A stretch of 15,821 bases of DNA. Source: Treponemataceae bacterium (GTDB lineage: Bacteria > Spirochaetota > Spirochaetia > Treponematales > Treponemataceae). The DNA is taken from positions 1 to 15,821 of the forward strand of contig JAKSTS010000045.1 in assembly GCA_024402455.1 (NCBI GenBank). The letters are read 5' to 3'. Position 1 is the stretch's first letter, and each line of letters begins with the position of its first letter. The position numbers and the translations under genes are program-made. This document shows positions 5,882-12,932 of the stretch, one piece after another. A model generated the notes under the pieces. The model did not search any database and was not told where the DNA came from. It was given only the letters and a program-made list of their open reading frames with translations.

Positions 5882-7255
5882 ATGGAAAATTCTGCAGAAA
5901 AACAGCAGTTTTTAAAAATGACAGAAACACCTGTAGCACCGCTTATTGTTTCGCTTGCGGTTCCTACGGTAATTACAATGCTGATAACTTCAATCTATAA
6001 CATGGCAGACACTTTTTTTGTTTCGCAGATTGGTACAAGTGCAAGTGCTGCTGTCGGCGTCGTTTTTTCTCTTATGGCCATAATTCAGGCAATTGGTTTT
6101 ACGCTTGGAATGGGTGCTGCAAGCATAATTTCAAGACTGCTCGGTGTGCGCGACATTGAAAATGCATCAAAAACTGCATCAACTGCTTTTTTTGCTGCAA
6201 TTGCGTGCGGTGCATTGATTGCCATATTTGGTCTTTTGTTTCTTGATGAATTGATGCGTTTTCTGGGTGCAACTTCTTCTGTTGTGCCTTATGCCAGAAA
6301 TTATGCGCGTTTCATTCTTCTTGGTGCGCCTTTTATCTGTGCGTCTTTTGTATTGAACAATATTCTGCGTTCAGAAGGCAAGTCTGCAAAGGCAATGATT
6401 GCACTTACTTCCGGCGGAATTATAAACATATTTTTAGACCCTGTTTTTATATTTGCATTGAATCTTGGAACTGCCGGTGCAGCTATTGCCACTGTCATAA
6501 GCCAGGTTATAAGTTTTATGCTTCTCCTGCAGTTTTTCTTGAGGAAAAAAACACTTTGCAGAATTTCAGTTTTATATTTTGATAGAAATCCAAAAAAGCT
6601 CTGGCATATAATTTGTACAGGTTTTCCGTCGCTTTGCAGGCAGGGGCTTGCAAGCATTTCAACTGTGCTTTTAAACAGGGCTGCTTCTGTTTATGGAGAT
6701 GCGGCTCTTGCAGGCATGTCAATTGTAATGCGGTTGATTCAGTTTGTGGCTTCTGTAATGATTGGAATAGGGCAGGGCTTTACGCCAGTTTCAGGCTACA
6801 ATTATGGTGCAAAAAAATATGACCGCGTAAAAAAAGCATATATATTTACTGTAAAAGCCGGTTTCGTCTGTCTTACAGCGAGTGCAGGCATTTTGTTTGC
6901 TTTTGCACCGCAGATAATAAGGCTTTTTAGAAACGACCCTGAAGTAATTGCAATTGGTGCTGCGGCACTGCGTTTTCAGGCAATAGGACTGCCGTTTCAT
7001 TCGTTTATAATTGGAACAAATATGCTCATGCAGTCAACAGGAAAAATAAAATCTGCATCTTTGCTTTCGTGCATGCGGCAGGGAATATATTTTATTCCGC
7101 TTGTTATCATAATGCCGGTTCTGTTTAATCTGAAAGGCGTAGAAGTATCTCAGGCAATTTCTGATTTCTTAAGTTTTCTGTCTGCAATTCCATTTATTGT
7201 AATTTTTTTCAAAAACCTAAAGAAAGTTGAAGCTCAGCATGAACAGGCAAATTAG
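5882..7255 (+). CDS. MATE family efflux transporter (MepA/NorM-like)
   Basis: This 457-aa integral membrane protein has about twelve hydrophobic segments in two similar halves, the usual length and layout for MATE (multi-antimicrobial extrusion) exporters. Family features visible are the N-terminal PLIVSLAVPTVITMLITSIYN followed by ADTFFVSQIGTSASAAVG, the first-half ILRSEGKSAKAM loop, and the second-half IGQGFTPVSGYNYGAKKYDRVKKA, which is characteristic of the MepA-like branch. It would expel cationic drugs or metabolites in exchange for Na+ or H+; the substrate cannot be told. The start has a good ribosome binding site and its own promoter. Its 3' end overlaps a small membrane protein gene by 17 bases, suggesting joint expression. 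Confidence 0.92.
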   Translation: MENSAEKQQFLKMTETPVAPLIVSLAVPTVITMLITSIYNMADTFFVSQIGTSASAAVGVVFSLMAIIQAIGFTLGMGAASIISRLLGVRDIENASKTASTAFFAAIACGALIAIFGLLFLDELMRFLGATSSVVPYARNYARFILLGAPFICASFVLNNILRSEGKSAKAMIALTSGGIINIFLDPVFIFALNLGTAGAAIATVISQVISFMLLLQFFLRKKTLCRISVLYFDRNPKKLWHIICTGFPSLCRQGLASISTVLLNRAASVYGDAALAGMSIVMRLIQFVASVMIGIGQGFTPVSGYNYGAKKYDRVKKAYIFTVKAGFVCLTASAGILFAFAPQIIRLFRNDPEVIAIGAAALRFQAIGLPFHSFIIGTNMLMQSTGKIKSASLLSCMRQGIYFIPLVIIMPVLFNLKGVEVSQAISDFLSFLSAIPFIVIFFKNLKKVEAQHEQAN

Positions 7256-7589
7256 CAGGACAGATTTTATAATCTATAGTTTACGTTTTTCTGTCATTCT
7301 GGCAGCTTCAATTATTTGCATCTGCCTTAAAAAACTGAATGTAAGTGCAGCCATAATATATTTTGCATTTTTTGTTTTATTTGAAGCTGTCTTGGCGGTC
7401 TGCCTTTATCGCAAAAAAATGCACATTCCTCATGCTGTTATGTTTGTTTTGCAGACAGGCATTTTTTGTGTGCTTGTTCTGCATGACATGAAACGCCCGT
7501 TGATGGACATTTATGTTACGCTTGGCATAACCTGTTTTGTGCTGTTTTTTTTGCTTTTAATTTTTCCGCTGCTTTATAAAAAAAGCTGA
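7239..7589 (+). CDS. Small four-segment membrane protein of unknown function
   Basis: This 116-aa protein begins MNRQISRTDF and has four hydrophobic stretches, at about 13-29, 36-57, 66-83 and 91-112, with basic loops and a KKS end. The ATG at 7239 lies inside the 3' end of the MATE gene (17-base overlap, different frame), so translation is probably coupled; an upstream TTG at 7227 adds only four residues. No family was recognised. The context suggests an accessory of the transporter, but this is guesswork. It ends 24 bases before the convergent gene at 7614. Confidence 0.65.
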   Translation: MNRQISRTDFIIYSLRFSVILAASIICICLKKLNVSAAIIYFAFFVLFEAVLAVCLYRKKMHIPHAVMFVLQTGIFCVLVLHDMKRPLMDIYVTLGITCFVLFFLLLIFPLLYKKS

Positions 7590-7613
7590 AAAAAGTTTAG
7601 ATGCGCTGCACCG

Positions 7614-8402
7614 TTACAGAAGGCTTATGTACTGTTCAATGTAGCGCAATATTTCGCTTTTAAAAAGACTTTCGCGCCGGTAATAATCGTTCTGGTTGTC
7701 TGGTTTTTGTGTGCACAAGTCAAAAATAATTTTTGAATAGTTTTGCGGCACTTTTTCAAGCGAAAGCGAGTAATAAAGGTTTCTGTCTTCTGCAGCCCAA
7801 TAAAGACCGTTTATAAAATAAAGGCAATGAATGGCTGTTCTTATGGCTGCATTCAAATTTTCGTTCATTTGAATATATGCCTGACGGCGGTTCCAGCGGT
7901 CAACTTTGTAATCGCCCAGAAGATAAATTATGTAGCCGAATTCTTCATTTAACTGGCGTTTTATGTCGAGCTGCGACCAGAGATTAATTTCCATAAGTTC
8001 ATTTTGAAATTTCTCATTCGGATCGTAAAGAATTTTTGATTCAAGAAGCGAATATTTTGCCGGATTCGACATTTTTTTGAAATTTTCAATTGTAACGAAA
8101 TCAATGAAATTAATTTCATAACCTATGCCGTTCCGGTTTATGCAGTGAAACGGAATGTTTTTTTCTTCGTTTGGACCGAATATTTCTTCTGCAGAAATTT
8201 CTGCACCGGGTCTTTTCATTACGGTCAAATCAACCATTCCGCTGAATTTTCCCGGGAAAAAATCTCCTCTTGCGACGCTGCCGGAAAGCAGGATTGTTTC
8301 GATTTTGGTTTTGTCAATTGTGTACAAAAAATCTACAGTTTTTTGTTTGATATCATTTATGAATGTTTGCTGTTCTAAAGCAATTTCGGCTTTGCTTTTC
8401 AT
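7614..8402 (-). CDS. Nucleotidyltransferase-domain protein with an altered metal-binding motif
   Basis: This 262-aa protein has an N-terminal Pol-beta-like nucleotidyltransferase fold. The GS motif GSVARGD is at residues 41-47, followed by KFSGMVDLTV, then a later acidic strand EINFID. The C-terminal half is helical (AIRTAIHCLYFINGLYWAAEDRN) and resembles the helical partner domain of aminoglycoside-nucleotidyltransferase or HEPN/MNT-type proteins. In canonical members the metal ligands form SD-x-D; here Met56 occupies the first Asp position and only Asp58 remains. That may mark a subfamily or a non-catalytic protein. The substrate is unknown; antibiotic modification is possible but not shown. 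It is monocistronic on the minus strand with its own promoter. An AGGA that looks like a ribosome site overlaps the -10 box. Confidence 0.75.
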   Translation of the reverse strand: MKSKAEIALEQQTFINDIKQKTVDFLYTIDKTKIETILLSGSVARGDFFPGKFSGMVDLTVMKRPGAEISAEEIFGPNEEKNIPFHCINRNGIGYEINFIDFVTIENFKKMSNPAKYSLLESKILYDPNEKFQNELMEINLWSQLDIKRQLNEEFGYIIYLLGDYKVDRWNRRQAYIQMNENLNAAIRTAIHCLYFINGLYWAAEDRNLYYSLSLEKVPQNYSKIIFDLCTQKPDNQNDYYRRESLFKSEILRYIEQYISLL

Positions 8403-8438
8403 ATATTCATTATCCTAAAAAAAGTGTGATTCCGTCAA
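8403..8438 (-). promoter_or_regulatory. Promoter of the nucleotidyltransferase gene, -10 box 6 bases from ATG
   Basis: On the minus strand TTGACG (8433-8438) is followed by an 18-base spacer and GATAAT (8409-8414). Only 6 bases separate the -10 from the ATG (8400-8402), so transcription should start at or near the start codon and the apparent AGGA would not be in the mRNA. Confidence 0.55.
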
Positions 8439-8573
8439 AGTTTTTCCGGGGCTTTGATTTAATTTTAGCATGGCATTTTTTTTAAATAAAGCTTGGTTTT
8501 ATTCACTTTGAAAAAATATGCTTTATTTATAAGGCGTACTTTTAAAAGAAATAATTTTTTTGCATTCCGGGGA

Positions 8574-8602
8574 TTGTTTACAGTTTTGCTTCGTGTTATG
8601 CT
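8574..8602 (+). promoter_or_regulatory. Promoter of the exported TPR gene, -10 box 6 bases from ATG
   Basis: TTGTTT (8574-8579), a 17-base spacer and TATGCT (8597-8602) are followed by six bases and the ATG at 8609. No adequate ribosome binding site fits in the remaining leader. Confidence 0.5.
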
Positions 8603-8608
8603 AGGCTC

Positions 8609-9253
8609 ATGAAAAAGATTATTTGTTTTGCCATTATGGCAGTTTTTACTTTAAATTCGTTCATTTTTTCAGAAGATGCACTTGAATCATATCGAAACGG
8701 CCGCAGCATGGAACAGGCTGGCATGACCGATTATGCAAATTCATATTACAATGAAGCTGTAACAATCTGCAAAGATGAACTGTCTGTAAACGACCGTAAT
8801 ATTGAGTCATATGTCGTAATGTGCTGGGCACTTTTCAGACTGAAAAGATATAATGAAGTTGTTGAATATTCTCAGAAAGCTTTGAAAATAAATCCGAATG
8901 AATATCGCATTATTGAAAATCTTGGTGAAACATATTTTTATCTTGACAGATATTCAGAAGCACTGCGCAATCTTGAAAAATATGTTGATGCACTTCCAAA
9001 CGGAGACAGAACTTCGACGGCTTATTTCTTTATGGGAGAAATTTACCGTATTGAAGGCAAAAATCATCATGCAGATATTGCATATTCTCATGCAGTAAAA
9101 AAAGAGCCGTCAATTGCTTTGTGGTGGTATCGTCTTGGCATTGCAAGAGAAAAAGCCGGAAACCCGGAAAAAGCAAAAGAAGCATACAAAAAAGCTCTTG
9201 CATTGAACCCTTCATATAAAGAAGCTGAACAGGCTTTGAGCCGTTTAGGATAA
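8609..9253 (+). CDS. Exported tetratricopeptide-repeat protein
   Basis: This 214-aa protein begins with a signal peptide: MKKIICF, a hydrophobic core, and a likely cleavage after residue 21 (FIFS-EDALES). There is no lipobox Cys, so it should be a soluble periplasmic protein. The remainder is built of about five TPR helix pairs; the clearest are YNEVVEYSQKALKINPNEYR, YSEALRNLEKYVDALPNG and the last, NPEKAKEAYKKALALNPSYKEA, with the typical A-x-L-NP spacing. TPRs mediate protein-protein contacts, and short periplasmic TPR proteins are common in treponemes; the partner is unknown. It appears monocistronic and is followed by a hairpin-rich spacer. Confidence 0.85.
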   Translation: MKKIICFAIMAVFTLNSFIFSEDALESYRNGRSMEQAGMTDYANSYYNEAVTICKDELSVNDRNIESYVVMCWALFRLKRYNEVVEYSQKALKINPNEYRIIENLGETYFYLDRYSEALRNLEKYVDALPNGDRTSTAYFFMGEIYRIEGKNHHADIAYSHAVKKEPSIALWWYRLGIAREKAGNPEKAKEAYKKALALNPSYKEAEQALSRLG

Positions 9254-9657
9254 AACATAAACGGTTAAAACGCCATAAGTCGCATTGGAAAAAAGGTTTA
9301 TTGAATTTGTATCTTTGTATAGATGTATTGGACAACCTCAAATTTTTGCTGAAATTAAAGTATTGATACGGGCTTTTGCTTTTCTGGAGGCTGTACAAAA
9401 TGAGGTTACAAAATTACTTTCATGTAATTTTGTAACTGGCAGTTTTGCATGTGTAAAACTGTCTCTGTTTGAGCGTGCGGCTATTCGCTTTTGCGAATGG
9501 CTTTGAGATTTTTGCTGTCGCAAAAACTGACAAATTGCGAAAAGATCAAAGCAAGCTGCCTGTAGCACCAGGCTTCGCGAGTTTATGTGCAAGCATAAAC
9601 TCGCGGGTTTTGCCAGATTCAACCTAAATTTGTAGTACTGACCCGAATGCAAAACCG
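9254..9657. other. 404-base gene-free convergent spacer filled with hairpins
   Basis: This is the region between the stop of the TPR gene and the stop of hisD. Short frames are present but lack ribosome sites and coding character. From 9405 to 9605 six inverted repeats follow one another (described as a candidate structured RNA). A further 8-base pair of arms, GGTTTTGC (9606-9613) and GCAAAACC (9649-9656), abuts hisD. No U-tract terminator is visible for either convergent gene. Confidence 0.65.
9405..9605 (+). ncRNA. Candidate structured RNA: six consecutive hairpins
   Basis: The inverted repeats are: 9405-9436 (13-bp perfect arms GTTACAAAATTAC, 6-base loop); 9438-9463 (11 bp, two G-U, 4-base loop); 9479-9502 (10 bp, two G-U, TTTT loop); 9509-9526 (7 bp, 4-base loop); 9558-9573 (5 bp, 6-base loop); 9576-9605 (12-bp perfect arms CGCGAGTTTATG, 6-base loop). 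Every non-Watson-Crick pair in the second and third stems, and in the outward extension of the last, is G-U on the plus strand; on the minus strand these would be A-C mismatches. This favours an RNA read rightwards, possibly as the 3' UTR of the TPR gene. No clear separate promoter was found. It could instead be a DNA-level element. Confidence 0.4.
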
Positions 9658-10995
9658 TTACTGCCGGATGCGTGCTGCCTGTGCGTGACCTGCAAGACCT
9701 TCGGTGTCGCCAAGAACAGCTGCTGCTTCAAGTGATTGTTTATAGCCAGATGCTTTTGCATCTTGTGTTCTGAGCGTTGTAACAGTCTTTAAAAAGTGCC
9801 GTACCGAAAGACCGCCTGTGTATCGTGCAGACATTGAAGTTGGCAATGTGTGGTTAAGCCCTGCTGAATAATCGCCCAAAACTTCGGCAGATTCGTGTCC
9901 AATAAAGAGCGAACCATAATTGTGTACATATTCAGCAAGTTCATCTCTTTCTTTGCCTGCATCAAGTGCAAGTTCAAGGTGTTCTGGTGCTTTTTTATTT
10001 GCAATGTCAGCAGCTTCTTTTAAAGTTTCTGTAATAATAATTTTGCCATGGCGCAAAAGGCTTTCTCTTGCAGTTTGTTCTGTTGCAAGTTTATCAAGCT
10101 GTTTTTCAAGTTCTGCAGCAACTTTTTCTGCAAGCTTTTTTGATGGTGTTGCAAGAACAGCCTGCGCATCAACATCATGTTCAGCCTGTGCAAGCATGTC
10201 TGCTGCAACCCATGCAGGGTTTGCAGAATCATCTGCAATAATAAAAACTTCAGTTGGTCCTGCGACCATGTCAATGCCGCACTGACCATAAACTTTGCGT
10301 TTAGCTTCAGCAACGAATTTATTGCCTGGCCCTACAATAACATCGCATGCAGGAATTGATTCTGTACCATAAGCCATTGCTGCAATTGCCTGAGCGCCGC
10401 CGCATGCATAAACATGATCTGCTCCGCAAATTGCAGCAGCTGCCATGATGCCTTTGTCTGCATATGGTGCTTTAGGATTTGCAGGGTGTTCGCGTGGCGG
10501 TGTGCAGAGTACAATTTCTTTGCAGCCTGCGGCTTTTGCCGGTGTAATGCACATTACAACTGTAGAAAGCAGAGGAAAACGACCGGCTGGAACATAAACT
10601 CCGGCTCTTTCAATTGGAATTGTCTTTTGTCCTGTAAAAAGACCTGGTGCAATTTCCATTTCAAAATTATCAAAAGAATCTTTTTGGCGCAAAGCAAAAG
10701 CCAGTGCAAGTTCATGTGAACGGCACAAAGATTCATAAAGCTTGCTGTTTTGTGTTTTTAATTCTTCTTTTGCTTTTTCAAGCTCTTCACGCGGAATTTC
10801 CAGAACATCCGGTGTAGCACGGTCAAATTTTGAAGAATATTCTTTGATTGCAGCGTCTTTTTTTGCACGGACGTCTGCAATAATGGCTGCAACTTTGCTT
10901 GAAACATCGCTTGTTTCTGCTGTACTTGCAAGTCTTTCTGATGTAAAAAATGATTGCGCCAAATCTTTGGCGGAAATAATCTGTATTGGTTCCAT
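9658..10995 (-). CDS. hisD: Histidinol dehydrogenase
   Basis: This 445-aa protein is close to the family's usual 430-440 residues. HisD oxidises L-histidinol to L-histidine with two NAD+ at the end of histidine synthesis. The signature IDMVAGPTEVFIIADDSANP starts at residue 241. The Zn ligands match the E. coli pattern: Gln270 and His273 (QAEHD), Asp375 (GDYSAG) and His437 (AGHAQA). The catalytic pair Glu338-His339 lies in APEHLEL. The segment GVYVPAGRFPLLSTVVM differs slightly from the usual YVPGG-x-APLPSTVLM. No other his genes are adjacent, so it is an orphan; homologues in this family also oxidise other substrates such as sulfopropanediol, a minor alternative. The ATG at 10995 is preceded by a -10 box at 7 bases and no ribosome site. 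The stop (9658-9660) abuts the hairpin spacer. Confidence 0.93.
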   Translation of the reverse strand: MEPIQIISAKDLAQSFFTSERLASTAETSDVSSKVAAIIADVRAKKDAAIKEYSSKFDRATPDVLEIPREELEKAKEELKTQNSKLYESLCRSHELALAFALRQKDSFDNFEMEIAPGLFTGQKTIPIERAGVYVPAGRFPLLSTVVMCITPAKAAGCKEIVLCTPPREHPANPKAPYADKGIMAAAAICGADHVYACGGAQAIAAMAYGTESIPACDVIVGPGNKFVAEAKRKVYGQCGIDMVAGPTEVFIIADDSANPAWVAADMLAQAEHDVDAQAVLATPSKKLAEKVAAELEKQLDKLATEQTARESLLRHGKIIITETLKEAADIANKKAPEHLELALDAGKERDELAEYVHNYGSLFIGHESAEVLGDYSAGLNHTLPTSMSARYTGGLSVRHFLKTVTTLRTQDAKASGYKQSLEAAAVLGDTEGLAGHAQAARIRQ

Positions 10996-11002
10996 AAAAA
11001 AG

Positions 11003-11008
11003 AGTATA
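11003..11008 (-). promoter_or_regulatory. -10 box of hisD, 7 bases from ATG
   Basis: On the minus strand TATACT (11003-11008) lies 7 bases before the ATG (10993-10995), with a T-rich leader and no Shine-Dalgarno. No good -35 is seen at 16-18 bases (TAGCAT at 17). Confidence 0.4.
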
Positions 11009-11081
11009 CAGAAACTATATGTTTTATGCTAGTAAAGTTTTGCTTTAACGGCTTGCTGTTTCTAAAGCTTTTGTTTGGAAA

Positions 11082-11642
11082 CTAGTCTTCTGTTTTCCGT
11101 TCAGATTGTTCTGTTTCAGAATCGCTGCTTGAACCGTTTGTTTCTTCTGTATCTTCTTCTGGTTCGTTTATTTTCAGCATTTTTTTCAGTCTGTCGATTA
11201 TTGTTTCGTTTTCTTCAAGTTCATAAATCTGCCACGGTGTGTTTTCTTTAAGTTCATCTTTCAAAGTTTCAAAATCATGAAAAACTGGTGGAAATTCTGC
11301 GATTTTGTCGGTGGTTTCATTGTAGATGAAAACATAACCGTTGTTCGGACCACCTTTTGCAAGGCCTGCGTGTGTTATGTCGCAATAATTGAATTCAAGC
11401 TTTTCTCCGTCAATGCCATATGCCGTGCAGCCTTCGCTGTAAGTTTCAACGCGGACGCTTTCTGTTTTTTTTAGCATTTTGTAGATTGAAATTGCTGCCC
11501 AGATTCCAATTACAGAACCGGCAATGCCCATAAACGGGTTGAGAATAAAATAAAGGCTTGCACCCGCTGCAGGAAATGCGATGCATATTAAAAGGACAAA
11601 ATAACGTTTTGGATTTTTTCTGGTGTCGTATTTATAAGTCAT
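11082..11642 (-). CDS. Two-TM membrane protein with cytoplasmic domain and acidic tail
   Basis: In this 186-aa protein a basic N-terminus (KYDTRKNPKRY) is followed by two hydrophobic segments at about 14-34 and 37-55. A soluble domain of about 95 residues follows, with alternating beta-type sequence (SVRVETYSEGCTAYGIDGEKLEFNYCDITHAGL) that resembles a bacterial PH-like domain by eye. The last 30 residues are mostly Glu, Asp, Ser and Thr and probably disordered. The positive-inside rule places the N-terminus and the soluble part in the cytoplasm. No function is recognised. It has its own consensus promoter and stands between hisD and a glycosyltransferase, all on the minus strand but separately promoted. 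Confidence 0.75.
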   Translation of the reverse strand: MTYKYDTRKNPKRYFVLLICIAFPAAGASLYFILNPFMGIAGSVIGIWAAISIYKMLKKTESVRVETYSEGCTAYGIDGEKLEFNYCDITHAGLAKGGPNNGYVFIYNETTDKIAEFPPVFHDFETLKDELKENTPWQIYELEENETIIDRLKKMLKINEPEEDTEETNGSSSDSETEQSERKTED

Positions 11643-11647
11643 AGCTG

Positions 11648-11676
11648 ATTATATGAAAAATTGCCAAGAATTTCAA
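11648..11676 (-). promoter_or_regulatory. Consensus promoter 5 bases from the ATG of the 11642 gene
   Basis: On the minus strand TTGAAA (11671-11676), a 17-base spacer and a perfect TATAAT (11648-11653) are followed by five bases and the ATG (11640-11642). No room is left for a ribosome binding site if transcription starts 6-8 bases after the -10. Confidence 0.65.
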
Positions 11677-11691
11677 TTTTCATAAAGTTTT

Positions 11692-12627
11692 TCAGGCTTC
11701 TTCGCGGATAATGTAAAGAGGCCGGTTTTTGACTTCCGTATATATTTTAGCCATATAAATGCCCAGTATTCCAATTGTAAATAATTGAATTCCGCCAAGA
11801 AAGATAATTATACAGACGCTGCTTGCCCAGCCTTGAACAGGGTCGCCGTAAAGCAGCTTTCTGATTATCAGAAACAGAATGGAAATAAAAGCAAGTATAA
11901 TTGCAAAAATTCCAATGAAGGCGCTTAAATATAATGGTTTTGTAGAAAAGCCGACGATTCCATCAATGCTGTAAACAAAAAGTTTCCAGAAAGACCATTT
12001 TGATTTTCCGGCAACCCGTTCAACATTTTCATATTCAAACCATTTTGTGTTAAAGCCAACCCATGGAAAAATGCCTTTTGTAAATCGGTTTCTTTCGTCT
12101 AAAGACAGAACAGCTTCTTTATATTTTTTTGTCATCAATCTAAAATCGCGTGCACCGTCAACAACTGGTACATTGCTCATTTTACGCATGACTTTATAGA
12201 ATTTTCTTGCAAACCATGAACGGATTACAGGTTCGTTTTTTCTTGTTGAGCGTCTTGTGGCTGCGCAGTCGTAACCTTCTTTTTCTATTGCTTCAAGCAT
12301 TTTAGGCAGCAGACTTGGCGGGTCCTGCAAATCTGCATCCATAACGGCAATATAATCGCCCTGTGCTTTATGCAAACCTGCAAAAAGTGCTGCTTCTTTG
12401 CCGAAATTTCTTGAAAAACTCAAATAATGAACGCTTTTGTCTTTTTCAACCAGTTCTTTTAAGATGTTCAGTGTATTGTCTTTTGAACCGTCGTCAACAA
12501 ACACAAATTCTGCTTTGCCGGACAAACCCATTGCGGTCAGAACTTCATTAGCTTTTTCATAAAAGATTGGCAATGCGTCTTCTTCATTAAAACATGGAAC
12601 TACTAAACTGATTTTTGGGTTTGTCAT
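11692..12627 (-). CDS. GT2 family glycosyltransferase, GtrB/DPM1-like (polyprenyl-phosphate sugar transferase)
   Basis: This 311-aa protein has an N-terminal GT-A domain: SLVVPCFNEE (about 7-16), FVDDGSKDNT (about 43-52), SRNFGKEAA and the metal-binding region MDADLQDPP (about 96-104). Middle motifs DGARDFRLM and ERNRFTKGIFPWVGF, and AGKSKWSFWKLF before the membrane, are typical of the GtrB/ArnC/DPM1 group. Two transmembrane segments at about 233-256 and 271-294 anchor it, and the chain ends in a short cytoplasmic tail. Family members transfer glucose, mannose or another sugar from a nucleotide sugar to undecaprenyl phosphate on the cytoplasmic side, for later use in decorating surface glycans or glycoproteins. 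The sugar cannot be told. It stands alone, with no GtrA flippase next to it in the window. Confidence 0.88.
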   Translation of the reverse strand: MTNPKISLVVPCFNEEDALPIFYEKANEVLTAMGLSGKAEFVFVDDGSKDNTLNILKELVEKDKSVHYLSFSRNFGKEAALFAGLHKAQGDYIAVMDADLQDPPSLLPKMLEAIEKEGYDCAATRRSTRKNEPVIRSWFARKFYKVMRKMSNVPVVDGARDFRLMTKKYKEAVLSLDERNRFTKGIFPWVGFNTKWFEYENVERVAGKSKWSFWKLFVYSIDGIVGFSTKPLYLSAFIGIFAIILAFISILFLIIRKLLYGDPVQGWASSVCIIIFLGGIQLFTIGILGIYMAKIYTEVKNRPLYIIREEA

Positions 12628-12692
12628 CTTGATTTTCTTCTATATTGCTAAAAGTTAAAAAAAATTGCAGCTCAAATTTCTGCTTTTATATT

Positions 12693-12721
12693 AATATAAT
12701 ATATTGTCATGTTTCTATCAA
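12693..12721 (-). promoter_or_regulatory. Candidate promoter of the glycosyltransferase
   Basis: On the minus strand TTGATA (12716-12721), a 17-base spacer and TATATT (12693-12698) give a leader of roughly 60 bases to the ATG at 12627. The surrounding sequence is AT-only enough that other -10 choices exist. Confidence 0.45.
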
Positions 12722-12746
12722 ATAAAAAGTGAAAAAAAATCCTTAG

Positions 12747-12762
12747 TTTTAAACGTTCAAAA
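12747..12762. promoter_or_regulatory. Upstream LacI-family-like operator half of a pair
   Basis: TTTTAAACGTTCAAAA is a palindrome centred on CG with 7 of 8 positions matched. Its centre lies 75 bp from the centre of the site at 12823-12836, about seven helical turns, consistent with DNA looping between two repressor dimers. Confidence 0.4.
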
Positions 12763-12791
12763 TTGGGGTTTTGCAGAAAAATTGAATTATG

Positions 12792-12819
12792 TTGATTTTT
12801 TGAAAAATGCTGATATACT
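12792..12819 (+). promoter_or_regulatory. Promoter of the carboxylesterase
   Basis: TTGATT (12792-12797), a 16-base spacer and TATACT (12814-12819). The predicted transcription start falls inside the palindrome that begins at 12823, and the leader to the ATG at 12933 would be about 105 bases. Confidence 0.55.
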
Positions 12820-12822
12820 TTT

Positions 12823-12836
12823 GTTAAACGTTTAAC
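12823..12836. promoter_or_regulatory. LacI/GalR-family-like operator over the esterase transcription start
   Basis: GTTAAACGTTTAAC is a perfect 14-bp palindrome with the central CG and AAACGTTT core typical of LacI/GalR-family sites. It begins three bases after the -10 box, a position where a bound repressor blocks initiation. The regulator itself is not in the window. Confidence 0.6.
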
Positions 12837-12932
12837 GTGCGATTTATAAATGAATTTTTTGTGTTGGGTCTATAAACTGACGTTTTTAGTTCAATGACGT
12901 ATCGAAAAATTTTAAAAATGGGAGTTATTTAT

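Noticed and set aside
9285..9506. Small plus-strand frame in the hairpin-rich spacer
   Set aside because: The frame runs through several perfect stem-loops, has no ribosome binding site and no protein-like composition.
9405..9605. Chromosomal integron attC sites (known in Treponema denticola) as an explanation for the hairpins
   Set aside because: The arms do not end in the RYYYAAC/GTTRRRY core sites in the required order, and no gene cassettes lie between them.
12823..12836. GTTAAAC and GTTTAAC read as attC core sites
   Set aside because: They match the degenerate consensus but in reversed order and directly abutting, which makes a palindrome, not an attC; the promoter position fits an operator better.
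12894..12932. Upstream ATG for the carboxylesterase
   Set aside because: GGGAG is correctly spaced for the ATG at 12933 and the extra 13 residues do not resemble the family N-terminus.
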